Below are positions 1 to 8,847 of a stretch of 64,000 bases of DNA, in pieces. Position numbers and translations under genes: made by a program. The stretch covers positions 868,001 through 932,000 of the forward strand of contig CBDFKC010000004.1 of assembly GCA_965248685.1 (NCBI GenBank). The letters are read 5' to 3'. The DNA is from VYFG01 sp965248685. Its GTDB lineage: Bacteria > Pseudomonadota > Gammaproteobacteria > Arenicellales > Poriferihabitantaceae. Below the pieces are notes generated by a model, which made no database searches, was not told the origin of the DNA, and saw only the letters and a list, made by a program, of their open reading frames with translations. Within the stretch, counting starts at the first letter, position 1. Each line of letters opens with the position of its first letter.

Positions 1-276
1 AATCCCTGTGTGTTGCATTTTTCAGTTTGTGGATATCGCTACTTTGAGCAGAAATATCGTCACCGGGGAAATTTTAGCGATGTCAGGATTAACAAGGATA
101 TGCGCAAAAATGGTGCCCATCTGGACCTGGACGCCCGGGACGCGTTTATCCAGGATGACTTCGATGGAGCCCGGCAGATTTATCAGGATCGGGTGATGAT
201 GGACAAGGCAACCCAGGATAAGTTAATCGCCGCGGGTGTTCTGAAACGATTTAACCTGAAGCGATTTCTGGCTTAG
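1..276 (+). CDS. C-terminal fragment, probable glycosyltransferase family 2-like protein
   Basis: The reading frame is open from the first base of the window and ends in TAG at 274-276, so only the last 91 codons are present and any internal GTG or ATG start is not to be trusted. The fragment contains an aromatic HYxCG/KY-type stretch (HFSVCGYRYFEQKY) followed by a basic, aspartate-rich tail. This resembles the end of some family-2 glycosyltransferases that act on polysaccharides, but I judged that by eye only. The next gene is convergent. The coding call is fairly safe; the function is a guess. Confidence 0.5.
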   Translation, partial: NPCVLHFSVCGYRYFEQKYRHRGNFSDVRINKDMRKNGAHLDLDARDAFIQDDFDGARQIYQDRVMMDKATQDKLIAAGVLKRFNLKRFLA

Positions 277-316
277 CTAGTAGTCGGACACACAAGGTTT
301 GATCGGTCTTGTGAGA

Positions 317-1468
317 TTACAAATTCCCGCGTAGCGCTGCAGTTACGATCTGGGTGTAGCGGGCAGCATCGTGGGGAATTGGATTGGTGCCCGCTGACGG
401 ATCTGCCACAGCCATATGACCAAGATCGTCCAAACGCGCTTCATCGATACCAATGGCTGCCAAATCGTTAGGAATATTGATTGACTTGCGTAGCTCCAAC
501 ACCCAATGGAGAAAACCATCGAAATCCGCTGGCAGTTCAAGGTAGCGCGCTAGTCGGGCAATTGACTCGGCGATAACTGATTGATTTGCAACCAGTACAT
601 AGGGCATCAATATGGCGTTCAGGGTCCCATGATGAGCGTCATAAATTGCGCCAAGAGGATGGGCCAGCGCATGCATGCCGCCGAGTCCCCGCTGAAATGC
701 GGTGGCGCCCATGGAAGATGCCACCAGCATTTGGCGCCGCGATTCAATATCGTTGCCATTGGCTACTGCGCCAGGCAAAAAGTTTTTAACCAACCTTATT
801 CCTTCAATTGCAATGCCTTCCGCCAGAGGATGATAAACTGGCGAACAAAATGCCTCTAGGTTATGGGAGAGAGCGTCCATTCCGGTGGCTGCGGTTAGAG
901 CTGATGGCAAACCAATAGTCAGCTCAGGATCCAAAATAACGCAGCTTGGCAACATCTTAGGGTGAAAGATTATTGCTTTTTTTTGTTCAGCCTCATTTAC
1001 AATTACCGAGGCTCTGCCGACTTCTGATCCTGTGCCTGCGGTGGTTGGAACCGCAATTATCGGAGGAATCTTATCCGGGTCAGCGTTCAACCAATTGTCG
1101 CCGATATCTTCAAGATCCCACATGCTGCACCGTTGGTTCGCGGCGACCGCCACCGCTTTTCCGGCGTCGAGGCCGCTTCCTCCACCCAGGGCAATGACTC
1201 CATCGTGTTTTCCGTCGAGATAACACGCTATTCCTTGCTCAACGTTGGTTCCCGTAGGGTTCGGTTTGATATCACTGAATACTTTGATACCGAGTCCGGC
1301 GTTGCTGCATATTTCAACGATGTCGGTAACCATCGGTAATTGAGCCAGACCCGGGTCGGTCACCAATAATGGGGATTTGATGCCGAATTCCGCGCAAACA
1401 CCGGCGATTTCATCTATCCGGCCTTCACCGGTTCGCATAGCTGTGGGGTAATTCCAGTTTACGTTCAT
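317..1468 (-). CDS. Iron-containing alcohol dehydrogenase
   Basis: A 383-aa NAD(P)-dependent group III alcohol dehydrogenase, the usual family length. Residues about 1-180 form the Rossmann-like half with the GGGSGLDAGKA nucleotide loop and the PTTAGTGSEV segment. The helical C-terminal half has the metal ligands in GMDALSHNLEAF and in GGMHALAHPLGAIYDAHHG, so Asp and the three His expected for the divalent metal are present. It would oxidise an alcohol to an aldehyde or run in reverse; the substrate cannot be read from sequence. It is the last gene of a minus-strand run and is separated from the histidine kinase by about 260 bp. Family assignment is firm. Confidence 0.93.
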   Translation of the reverse strand: MNVNWNYPTAMRTGEGRIDEIAGVCAEFGIKSPLLVTDPGLAQLPMVTDIVEICSNAGLGIKVFSDIKPNPTGTNVEQGIACYLDGKHDGVIALGGGSGLDAGKAVAVAANQRCSMWDLEDIGDNWLNADPDKIPPIIAVPTTAGTGSEVGRASVIVNEAEQKKAIIFHPKMLPSCVILDPELTIGLPSALTAATGMDALSHNLEAFCSPVYHPLAEGIAIEGIRLVKNFLPGAVANGNDIESRRQMLVASSMGATAFQRGLGGMHALAHPLGAIYDAHHGTLNAILMPYVLVANQSVIAESIARLARYLELPADFDGFLHWVLELRKSINIPNDLAAIGIDEARLDDLGHMAVADPSAGTNPIPHDAARYTQIVTAALRGNL

Positions 1469-1729
1469 TGAAATAATATTGTGGTTTGGGTTAGGGAACC
1501 TCTGATCAAAACATGAACGACCATCTTGAGTCCAAAATAATCAATATCTACGTTGGAAAACTGGGCAATAGCCGTGCTATTACCTGCGCTTCCCGCCTTG
1601 ATCTTAATCATTTTGAATCTCAATCTGGTTCGCCCAGTTTTAATCAAAGGTTCCGTAGGGGAATTTTCCAGCAAGACAAGCTGTAAGCCGCGGGATTTTA
1701 CGTGGTCCTTCAGTAGATTTAAATATTTT

Positions 1730-3049
1730 TTAGCGGGTAATCGAACCAACGGGAAAGCCACATCGAAAGGTTGTTCCCAGACCCGGTTCGCTGGTAATCG
1801 TCAGGGTTCCGCCATGGGCTTCGACGATTACGCGACATAGATGCAGGCCCAGTCCATACCCCCCTGTTTTGCGTTGGCGAGAAGGATCAGCGCGGTAAAA
1901 GGGTTCGGTTAAATGGGGAATATGGGCGGGGTCTATTCCCTCTCCATTATCTGTTACATAAACACAAAATTGCTCGGACTCGATCACCAGGGAAACTGTT
2001 GGCCTTCGTTCATTGTTAATATTGTGCTTGATTGCATTTTGTAGCAGATTTCTTAATAACAATTTAATTCGAGCCTGATCCAACTCAGCCTGTACGGGGT
2101 CGAGTTCCATAATTTGTATCCGTCTGCCAAATTCGTCCTGAACCAATTCTCGGATAACCAATTCGAGATCAACCGTTTCCAGATTGAGACTAACGTGGCG
2201 ACTATTAAGCCTCTCACTCTCGAGCAGTTCGGTGATCATTTGTTCCATCATGATAATATCTTTTTCAACCTCCTGTTTAGAACCCGACTCCTCCATCAGT
2301 GCCAAATGCACTCTGCTTCGGGTTAACGGAGATCGCAACTCATGACTGATTCCAAGTAACAGCTGACGCTTGGCTTCCAGCATTTCGCTGATGTCATCTG
2401 CCATGGCGTTGACGTTATCGGCCAGATCTCCCAGTTGATCATTGCGCCGCTTGGCAATGCGATGATTCAACTTTCCGCTACCGATCAGACTGATTCCATT
2501 CTGAATTTCTTCGATGGGTTTAAACAATGCTTTGGTAGCGTAATAGATCAGCAAAAGAATGCCGAATATAGTCAGCAATATAGTCAGCCCGTAGGTGCCG
2601 CCGTGACGTGATTCCCCAGTCTGGTGAATTTGGAAAAAAATATCGTAGCCGTCCCTGTGGGTAGACAATATTAATTCGTTCCCCAGGTTATGTAGTTGGT
2701 ATTGGCGAAATCCAGTGGAGCTGGCGCTGGAGGATGGTGTGATAGCAACAAGATTATCTCTATCTGGTAGCTTGTCTGCAGTAGTCCAGGAACCCTCAGG
2801 GCCAAATACATGAATAGATACCGGAATATCTTTGGTTATCGCTCTGGCTTGGGCTAAATCCGGGGGCAGTTCGATTTCTCTTTCCAGCAACTCCACGTAA
2901 TGTCCCATAATAGGTTTTACGCTGGTACGGAAATGTCCGGAAAAGCCCTTTCCAACAATCGAACCTACCAGCAATAACATCACTGCTCCCGCGCAGATAA
3001 ACAGTAGTAGAAGTTTTGCCGATAAAGAATGGTTGAGTCGACTGAGCAC
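1730..3049 (-). CDS. Two-component sensor histidine kinase
   Basis: A 439-aa membrane sensor kinase. TM1 spans about residues 11-34, a periplasmic sensor of about 115 residues follows, then TM2 at about 152-172. A HAMP linker comes next, then the HisKA dimerisation domain with phospho-acceptor His236 in GISHELRSPLTRSR. The ATPase domain shows an N box (LLRNLLQNAIKHN), a G1 box (DNGEGI) and a G2 box (GGYGLGLHL). It lies 7 bp downstream of the response regulator gene, so the two are surely co-transcribed and cognate. The layout resembles EnvZ/CpxA-type kinases; the signal is unknown. Confidence 0.95.
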   Translation of the reverse strand: MLSRLNHSLSAKLLLLFICAGAVMLLLVGSIVGKGFSGHFRTSVKPIMGHYVELLEREIELPPDLAQARAITKDIPVSIHVFGPEGSWTTADKLPDRDNLVAITPSSSASSTGFRQYQLHNLGNELILSTHRDGYDIFFQIHQTGESRHGGTYGLTILLTIFGILLLIYYATKALFKPIEEIQNGISLIGSGKLNHRIAKRRNDQLGDLADNVNAMADDISEMLEAKRQLLLGISHELRSPLTRSRVHLALMEESGSKQEVEKDIIMMEQMITELLESERLNSRHVSLNLETVDLELVIRELVQDEFGRRIQIMELDPVQAELDQARIKLLLRNLLQNAIKHNINNERRPTVSLVIESEQFCVYVTDNGEGIDPAHIPHLTEPFYRADPSRQRKTGGYGLGLHLCRVIVEAHGGTLTITSEPGLGTTFRCGFPVGSITR

Positions 3050-3056
3050 GTTGATA

Positions 3057-3794
3057 TCAGCCTTTATCTGAATTCGATTGGGAGATTAAATCTGAAGATT
3101 TATCCGTCACCGGATTCTGGTCTGGTTCTGGCGCGATAAACTGATAACCGGCACCCCAGATGGTTTTGATATAGTCCGTAGGTTTTAATTTCTGACGTAG
3201 TCGGCTGATTAATATATCAACCGCCCTAGATATAATTTCAACTTCGGTACCCTTGAGAAAATTCAGTATGTCATCGCGGCTAAAACTTCTACCGGGGGCG
3301 GATGCCAGCATCAGCAACAACTGGTATTCGCTGGTTGTTAGATTTATTTCCTCCTGGTTAACTTTGACTATCAATCGGGCTTTGTCTATTTCCAGTTGGT
3401 CGAATTGAATCAGGTTTTTTCCATGGCCGGTGTGATCGTTGCGTTTGAGTATGTTTTGAATTCGTGCGACCAGCTCCCTCGGTTCAAACGGCTTGGCCAC
3501 GTAATCATCTGCTCCCAACTCAAGGCCCACTACCCGGTCGGTTACTTCTCCCCGAGCTGATAACATCATGATTGGAATGTCGCTATGTTTTCTAATCTTG
3601 CGGCACAATTCGAAGCCATCAATGTCGGGCAACATGACGTCGAGTATCACCAGCTCAAAATCATCCTGCTGCAAACGCTTAAACCCTTCATTGGGATGAG
3701 TTGCGCTGGTGAGGGATAAATTAAAACGGGCGAAATAATCTGCTAACGGCGATGCCAGCCGTTCGTCGTCGTCAATGATCAAGATTTTATTCAT
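3057..3794 (-). CDS. OmpR/PhoB-family response regulator
   Basis: A 245-aa regulator. The receiver domain has the acidic pocket at IDDDE, phospho-acceptor Asp52 in VILDVMLPDIDG, the switch Ser in MLSARGE and Lys in VAKPFEP. The C-terminal winged helix carries TTSEYQLLLMLASAPGRSFS and a recognition-helix region ending in IWGAGYQFI. I placed the start at the ATG at 3794, because the open frame runs 34 codons further upstream but that extension has no domain content and would overlap the methyltransferase gene. The start has no strong Shine-Dalgarno. It forms an operon with the kinase just downstream. Confidence 0.95.
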   Translation of the reverse strand: MNKILIIDDDERLASPLADYFARFNLSLTSATHPNEGFKRLQQDDFELVILDVMLPDIDGFELCRKIRKHSDIPIMMLSARGEVTDRVVGLELGADDYVAKPFEPRELVARIQNILKRNDHTGHGKNLIQFDQLEIDKARLIVKVNQEEINLTTSEYQLLLMLASAPGRSFSRDDILNFLKGTEVEIISRAVDILISRLRQKLKPTDYIKTIWGAGYQFIAPEPDQNPVTDKSSDLISQSNSDKG

Positions 3795-3856
3795 AGAGAC
3801 TAACTTTGGGCTAATTCCAGGTCGGGTTGGGCGTCCTGGGGGAGATCCGGGTTTGA

Positions 3857-4516
3857 CTATTTCTGTCCAGGTCTCTTTTGATATATGCAAAACCAACCCT
3901 CGTTGGCGGCGTTTTCATAGAATGGGCCTTCGCGCAGTGCTAAACATTGAATTTCGTGGTTGCCTATCATCTTGGCGAAGGTCGCGTCAAATCCACGGTC
4001 GTGCCAAAGTTCGAAGTGAATGGTGCAAGCCAGCAACCCTCCGGGTTTTATGATCCGAAAAATTTCCAGAAGTGGCTCTGATCCGACATGACCATGGGTA
4101 AATGTGCCTGACGAGATTGCCGCGTCGTAACTATTGTCAGGAATCTCAAGGGGTAGATTAACATCAGCAACGAACAAGTCCCGATATATATGGCGCGATC
4201 GCGCAACCTCAACCATTTCTGCAGAAATATCCATGCCGTCGAGCCTGGATATACCCGTTGATTTTATATGTTTGCCGGTGAGTCCGGTGCCGCAGCCAAT
4301 ATCCAATACTGCGATATCGTATTCGAGCAAATAATCATCGAGGATCTGGGCAATTCTCTGTGGTGACTCGTAACCCTTACCTAGCATTTGTTCATCATAC
4401 TCCTGTGCCCATTTATCGTAGAAGCCGATCATGCCTTCCTTGTCTTTTAACGAATAGGCTTCGGTGATGAAATCACTAGGTCCTTGGGGTTGATCGTTCA
4501 TTTCAATTTTCTTCAA
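3857..4516 (-). CDS. Class I SAM-dependent methyltransferase
   Basis: A 219-aa Rossmann-fold methyltransferase. SAM-binding motif I is VLDIGCGTGLTG at about residues 70-81, and motif II is the acidic DGMDISAEMVEVA. A motif-IV-like region is SYDAAISSGTFTHGHVG, and IIKPGGLLACT is the usual post-motif. The N-terminal pattern (FYDKWAQEYDEQM) is seen in small-molecule methyltransferases of the WBSCR27/UbiE type. It lies 62 bp upstream of the response regulator in the same orientation, so it may head that operon. The substrate is unknown. Confidence 0.88.
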   Translation of the reverse strand: MKKIEMNDQPQGPSDFITEAYSLKDKEGMIGFYDKWAQEYDEQMLGKGYESPQRIAQILDDYLLEYDIAVLDIGCGTGLTGKHIKSTGISRLDGMDISAEMVEVARSRHIYRDLFVADVNLPLEIPDNSYDAAISSGTFTHGHVGSEPLLEIFRIIKPGGLLACTIHFELWHDRGFDATFAKMIGNHEIQCLALREGPFYENAANEGWFCIYQKRPGQK

Positions 4517-4568
4517 ACCGGTTCAAACTTATAGTACCTGCTACGGCTTCCTGGTAAAAGCGCGATTT

Positions 4569-5361
4569 TTACTTTGTGACCTGGGACTCTCCAGGAATTG
4601 GACCATTGATTACCATGGCGACCCCGATAACACAGAGTCCGATACCCAGAATGCCGAGTAGTGGTACCTGTTCGTTAAAGAAAATCCACGCTTCGATCGC
4701 GGTAAATGGAGGTACTAGTGCAGTGTATTGAACATATTGTATATATCAGAACCCCCAAATGTTCCAAGACAAGGCGCAGCCTGTAGCCAATGGTCGTTCC
4801 CTTGGCAAAGGCTGGAACGCTGGATTGGGGCATTTGGGGGGTTCCCTTCGGGCGAGCCGATATGCGGCCATCTACCGGCTGCCGCGCACTTTGTTGCATT
4901 TCTTATGAAGGGCCAGGAATATTAAATTTTGGCCATTCATGGCGAAACGCGTCGCGTATCTGACCGCATCTCGTCTCGCTGATACATATAATATGTTTAA
5001 TACACTACACTAGATAAAACAAACTGGCGACCTTGGCGGCTTCTCCATTACGAATCAGCCACATTAGCAGCATGACCGCCCCGATTGAAATTCCCAACAG
5101 ACTGGCGAAACAAAATCCGAGACCAACTCGATCAACACCATCAATACCAATACCCTGGGCTCCGATCACCAATACGATGCCGCCAAATCCCACTGCCAGG
5201 CCAGATGTTCTTATCCAACCAACCTGCTCGCGTAACCAAATTGATGACAACAATATCATTACCAGCGGCTGAAGACCGATGATTACCGCGCTCAGCCCTG
5301 AATCCACACCCCGAAAAATTGCGGAAAATACTCCGCCGAGATAGATCCCAACCCGAGTATA
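4569..5361 (-). pseudogene. Decayed EamA-family (DMT) transporter gene, interrupted by a MITE
   Basis: On the minus strand, 5361 to about 5014 encodes an EamA segment (YLGGVFSAIFRGVDSGLSA, then QPLVMILLSSIWLREQVGW) and 4714 to 4569 encodes the family's C-terminus (AIEAWIFFNEQVPLLGILG, ending in GESQVTK-stop). The MITE at 4718-5010 separates them. Joining the flanks at a single TA gives an uninterrupted ASLFYLVPPFTAIEAW frame, the canonical EamA junction. Besides the insertion, the first about 65-70 residues are missing, and GISIG appears joined directly to AVMLLMW, where family members have about 60 more residues. Three separate lesions mean the gene is dead. Confidence 0.85.
4718..5010. mobile_element. 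MITE-like non-autonomous element with 32-bp terminal inverted repeats
   Basis: A 293-bp element with no credible ORF. Its left end (4718-4749, beginning GTGCAGTGTATTGAACATAT) and the reverse complement of its right end (4979-5010, beginning GTGTAGTGTATTAAACATAT) match at 28 of 32 positions, all four differences being transitions. TA flanks both ends (4716-4717 and 5011-5012) and the reconstructed target is CTAG, the pattern known for IS630/Tc1-mariner elements. An internal inverted repeat is also present (ACCCCCAAATG at 4751-4761 against CATTTGGGGGG at 4829-4840). No transposase is in the window, so it would be mobilised in trans. The superfamily is an inference from target and size. Confidence 0.82.
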
Positions 5362-5452
5362 CGTTCTGATAACGCAGCGACAAAAAAGACCTGTGCTGGG
5401 AATAGATCCTGTCCCCTAATACGCCAACGGCGAGGGAGGCTAAATCTCGTGA

Positions 5453-6022
5453 TCAAGAATAATTCTGGACAACTCTCTCAAGATAGGAAATGACGTCACT
5501 GGCGTTTTGATCGGGTGGAAAAACGGGATAGAAAACCTTTGTAATCTCCTGGTTATTGCAAACAAGGGTCAAGCGTTTTATTAGCGTCATGCCATCGACC
5601 TGCATCGTGGGTAAATCTAGTGCATGAGTAAAATTCAGATTTTTATCACTTAACAGAGGGAAGGGCAGGTGTAACCGTTCTGCCGCTTCAAGTTGATATG
5701 AGGTTGGTTGTGTACTCAATCCAAATACCTCTCCGTTCAGTTTTCGTATTTCGTCGTGATGATCCCTGAACGCGCAGGACTGGGGCGTGCAACCCCTGGC
5801 CCCGGGAATTTGATCCCACCCCACTGGTAATGGCACGTCGGGTCGGCCCGTCATTGGGTAGACATATAAAACGGTAATACCCTTCAAGGCAGCCAGTGAG
5901 ACAGAGTCTCCATTGGTAGCAGGCAGGTGAAGGACCGGCAGAGACATCCCCACCAGATGGTCGCATTCACCATTGTCGTCAGGCGGGGGAAGATTTTCGG
6001 GGAGATCGGACAAATTGCTCAT
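5453..6022 (-). CDS. PrxQ/BCP-type peroxiredoxin
   Basis: A 189-aa thioredoxin-fold peroxidase. The AhpC/TSA domain begins at GMSLPVLHLPATNGD. The peroxidatic Cys78 and a resolving-type Cys83 lie in GARGCTPQSC; the five-residue spacing is that of bacterioferritin-comigratory/PrxQ proteins, which reduce hydrogen peroxide and organic hydroperoxides with thioredoxin. The segment TGRPDVPLPVGWDQIPGARG before the active site is longer than in classical BCP (150-160 aa) and is typical of a redoxin subgroup. It lies just upstream of the EamA remnant with no obvious operon partner. Confidence 0.85.
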   Translation of the reverse strand: MSNLSDLPENLPPPDDNGECDHLVGMSLPVLHLPATNGDSVSLAALKGITVLYVYPMTGRPDVPLPVGWDQIPGARGCTPQSCAFRDHHDEIRKLNGEVFGLSTQPTSYQLEAAERLHLPFPLLSDKNLNFTHALDLPTMQVDGMTLIKRLTLVCNNQEITKVFYPVFPPDQNASDVISYLERVVQNYS

Positions 6023-6359
6023 TGAATGACGTGCGAATTTAAACCGCCAATTCTAGCCTGTTAGTCTGAATAGTGAATGGGTCCATCCATGGGCTCGGCT
6101 GATCATAAAGAATTCACTTCCGTGGGGGCTATTGTTATTAGGTGGAATTATATATTTAATATCATCTGGAGAAATTCAGCGGAGATTAGAATGGTCAAGT
6201 CAATCCTGGGTCAGGAACTCGTGGTCCCTGAATCGAAATATATTGATCTTATCAATTTGTTTCAAAACACGGCTATTCGAGAGAATATTACCAGCGCTAT
6301 CAGTTTGGAATTAACCCCGCCCAATTCGTGAATACAGGAATAACAGACAACGAATACTG
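6023..6359. other. Intergenic region between divergent genes, no supported gene
   Basis: This 337-bp stretch should hold the promoters of the peroxiredoxin (-) and the acyl-CoA ligase (+). An 84-codon frame at 6077-6331 (+) has no recognisable motif, no convincing ribosome binding site and a composition unlike its neighbours, so I do not annotate it. Confidence 0.5.
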
Positions 6360-7913
6360 ATGGCGTTGATCAGTGACCACCAGACTGTGATTTCCTTGCT
6401 TGAAGAGCGGGTAGAAAATGCTGCTGATGTTTTATTTGCCCGCTTTGATCAGCAAGACCTAACCATTGGGGATCTCTACCAGCGTGTCGAGCAAAGTGTC
6501 GAGGCCCTGGTGGTCTCGGGGATTGGGCCAGGTGATCGGGTTGCGGTGATGCTCGATAATAGTCTTGATTATGTTGTGCTGTTCTTTTCCCTTATTAAGG
6601 TTGGCGCAGTCCACGTTCCGGTAAACACCCGCTTGCGTCACGATAGTCTGTACTATCTGATCTCCCATTGTGATCCAGCGATGATCATAGTTGAACGGGC
6701 ATACTGGAAGTGCCTCGACAATCTCGATGCAGCGCATCAAAATACCCCAATTATCACGCGTCATCCCGAGTCGGGAATTAGCTGGAACAATAGCGGGCAA
6801 ACCAGTTCGAATTTGTCGGGCATCTCACTCGAAGAAATCAGTGTCTGTACTGACGATGTCTTGTTTATCATGTATACCTCCGGCACTACTGGACCACCAA
6901 AAGGGGTATTGGTGACGGATAAAATGCTGCGAGCCTCCGCTTATGCCAGCGGGCTATCGTCTGACGCACGGCGTGGTGATGTATTTCCGGTATGGGAGCC
7001 TTTGTATCATATTGGTGCGGCCCAACTGTTGCCGATGGCTCTGGTGGTTGGCGTGGAGCTCCATTTTGTGGGACCTTTCAGCGCGTCACGATTCTGGCAA
7101 CAGGTACGAAGTGCTGGTGCGACCCACGTACATTTTCTTGGCGGTATCCTGCAGATACTGCTGCGCCAGCCGCCCAGCCCTCAGGACAAGCTACATCATT
7201 GCCGAGTAGCTTGGGGTGGAGGTGCGCCGTCCACTGTCGCCAAAGAATTTGAATTGAGATTTGGTATTGAGGTCAGAGAAAACTACGGCATGACAGAAGC
7301 ATCAAGCCTGACCAGCATAAATGACGACGGGCATAAAGGATCGGTCGGAAAACCCGCGCCCTATTTCGACGTAAGGATAATCGATCAACGGCAGCAACCA
7401 GTGGCAGTTGGTGAACCTGGTGAAATTATCGTGCGCGAACGGGAACGCGGATTAATAACCCCCGGTTATTTTCGTAATGACGAAGCAACTAGGAAAACAA
7501 TCCAGGCTGGCTGGCTGTTTACTGGCGACATGGGGTTTCTGGATGAGTCCGGTTATCTCCACTACGCAGGAAGACTGAAGGAAAGTATTCGCCGCCGTGG
7601 CGAAAATATTTCCGCATGGGAAATTGAACGGGTGGTAGAACGCCTGGGGTTTGTCGAGCAAGCTGCTGCCATCGGTATTCCTGATGACCTCGGAGATGAA
7701 GCAATCAAGTTATTTGTCAAACTGGCAGAGAATATTGAGTCGACAGGTATTGCAGCAGAAGTATTCGAGTGGTGTAAACAGAGGTTGGCAAAATTTCAAG
7801 TGCCAACCTATCTGGAAATTATCGATGAGTTTCCCTTAACCGGTACCCAAAGAATACGTAAAGAATTGTTATCTAAGTCTGTTGAGAATTGCGCAATTGA
7901 TCCGGGAAATTAA
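6360..7913 (+). CDS. AMP-dependent acyl-CoA synthetase/ligase
   Basis: A 517-aa ANL-superfamily ligase that activates a carboxylic acid to an acyl-adenylate and then a CoA thioester. The P-loop-like motif is MYTSGTTGPPKG; the adenine-site motif is ENYGMTEAS. The hinge region is GWLFTGDMGFLDESGYLHYA with GRLKESIRRRGENIS, and the catalytic Lys lies in TGTQRIRKELL. Overall it resembles the CaiC/crotonobetaine-CoA ligase and medium-chain acyl-CoA synthetase groups. It stands alone on the plus strand, convergent with the 8-16 kb operon. The family is certain; the substrate is not. Confidence 0.93.
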   Translation: MALISDHQTVISLLEERVENAADVLFARFDQQDLTIGDLYQRVEQSVEALVVSGIGPGDRVAVMLDNSLDYVVLFFSLIKVGAVHVPVNTRLRHDSLYYLISHCDPAMIIVERAYWKCLDNLDAAHQNTPIITRHPESGISWNNSGQTSSNLSGISLEEISVCTDDVLFIMYTSGTTGPPKGVLVTDKMLRASAYASGLSSDARRGDVFPVWEPLYHIGAAQLLPMALVVGVELHFVGPFSASRFWQQVRSAGATHVHFLGGILQILLRQPPSPQDKLHHCRVAWGGGAPSTVAKEFELRFGIEVRENYGMTEASSLTSINDDGHKGSVGKPAPYFDVRIIDQRQQPVAVGEPGEIIVRERERGLITPGYFRNDEATRKTIQAGWLFTGDMGFLDESGYLHYAGRLKESIRRRGENISAWEIERVVERLGFVEQAAAIGIPDDLGDEAIKLFVKLAENIESTGIAAEVFEWCKQRLAKFQVPTYLEIIDEFPLTGTQRIRKELLSKSVENCAIDPGN

Positions 7914-7983
7914 TTCGAGTCAGGCGTAGAACCAGGGTATTTCCGAACCACAACAAAATGTGGAAGGTTAGATCAGTGATCGA

Positions 7984-8847
7984 CTAATGGCACGCTTGAA
8001 TTGCTATGCAAATATCTAAAAACGATTTTAATTCGGCGTTAAATCGCTGGGATTGTTCCCAGAACATCATGTGTTCGCCAAATCCAGAGAGGGTTGCCAA
8101 GGGCAAGTGCTTTGAACACCAGTTGGCCACAATCTCATATTGAACAGCGCGAACCACACACCAAGTCGGTATTTCTTTGCCAAGGTTGATCAGGTCTTCC
8201 CTATAGTCCAAAAAGACCGCGGTCGCATTTAACCCTGTAGCCACCGAATTCGGAGTTTGCTCGGTCATCCGGACTATCCATTCTACCGCCTCGGGCTTTT
8301 TATTCTGCAGCATCCAGCGGGCAAACTCGGTATTTGTATTAGCGGGATCACGCAGCTTGCCCATGGTGAAAAATTCCTGGGAGCCATCTTGGTCTGCATA
8401 GGAGTAGGTCACCCAGTCTTTCCTGTTATCTTCTCCGGTTGCGCGGGGTGGTCCGTCCAACATGATGAAGCCACCGAGCTTACTTGAGTTAAACTGATTG
8501 ACATAAGACAGCGTCGCCAAGGTACCGAAAGACCATCCGCATAAAATTAGATTATCAAGTTCCAAAGCTTGGATAAATTCGTTGAGGTCTCTACCATGCT
8601 GTTCGTAGTGATTGCCCTCCTGGGTCTTTGCGGTTTTTCCATGAGAACGAGGGTCCAGCGTAATGAATCGGAATTCCGTCGAACCCTCGAAAAATTCCAA
8701 CTGACGGTGAAATATGTCTGTCGTCATGGTCCAGCCCGGAACAAATAATATCGGTGTCTTTCCACCCCCCGACTCCTGATAATGGACCTCCAACCCGTTG
8801 CGTAACTTAATATATTTGCTGGTCTTTACCAGAAAACTACTCTTCAT
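7984..8847 (-). CDS. Alpha/beta-hydrolase
   Basis: A 287-aa alpha/beta-hydrolase fold protein. The oxyanion region is FVPGWTM, strand 4/5 shows LDPRSHGKT, and the nucleophile elbow is GWSFG with Ser as nucleophile; the late His is in GEHMMFW. I chose the ATG at 8847 because the longer frame needs a TTG at 8868 and overlaps the upstream methyltransferase further. The remaining 11-bp overlap suggests translational coupling. It is the last gene of the minus-strand catabolic block, where an esterase, amidase or C-C hydrolase would fit. The substrate is unknown. Confidence 0.88.
   Translation of the reverse strand: MKSSFLVKTSKYIKLRNGLEVHYQESGGGKTPILFVPGWTMTTDIFHRQLEFFEGSTEFRFITLDPRSHGKTAKTQEGNHYEQHGRDLNEFIQALELDNLILCGWSFGTLATLSYVNQFNSSKLGGFIMLDGPPRATGEDNRKDWVTYSYADQDGSQEFFTMGKLRDPANTNTEFARWMLQNKKPEAVEWIVRMTEQTPNSVATGLNATAVFLDYREDLINLGKEIPTWCVVRAVQYEIVANWCSKHLPLATLSGFGEHMMFWEQSQRFNAELKSFLDICIAIQACH

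Noticed and set aside
278..293. TAGTAGTCGGACAC shared in inverse orientation with 53623-53636
   Set aside because: A 14-bp match is expected several times by chance in 64 kb.
1465..1761. A 98-codon minus-strand frame overlapping the histidine kinase 3' end
   Set aside because: It overlaps the kinase gene, has no recognisable motif, and the opposite strand is equally open.
5395..5425. GGGGACAG-containing tracts near 5.4 kb, 51.0 kb and 55.3 kb
   Set aside because: Only short cores are shared; they could be eroded REP-like elements but not enough is conserved to claim this.
6077..6331. An 84-codon plus-strand frame before the acyl-CoA ligase
   Set aside because: No motif, no convincing ribosome binding site; more likely promoter-region DNA.
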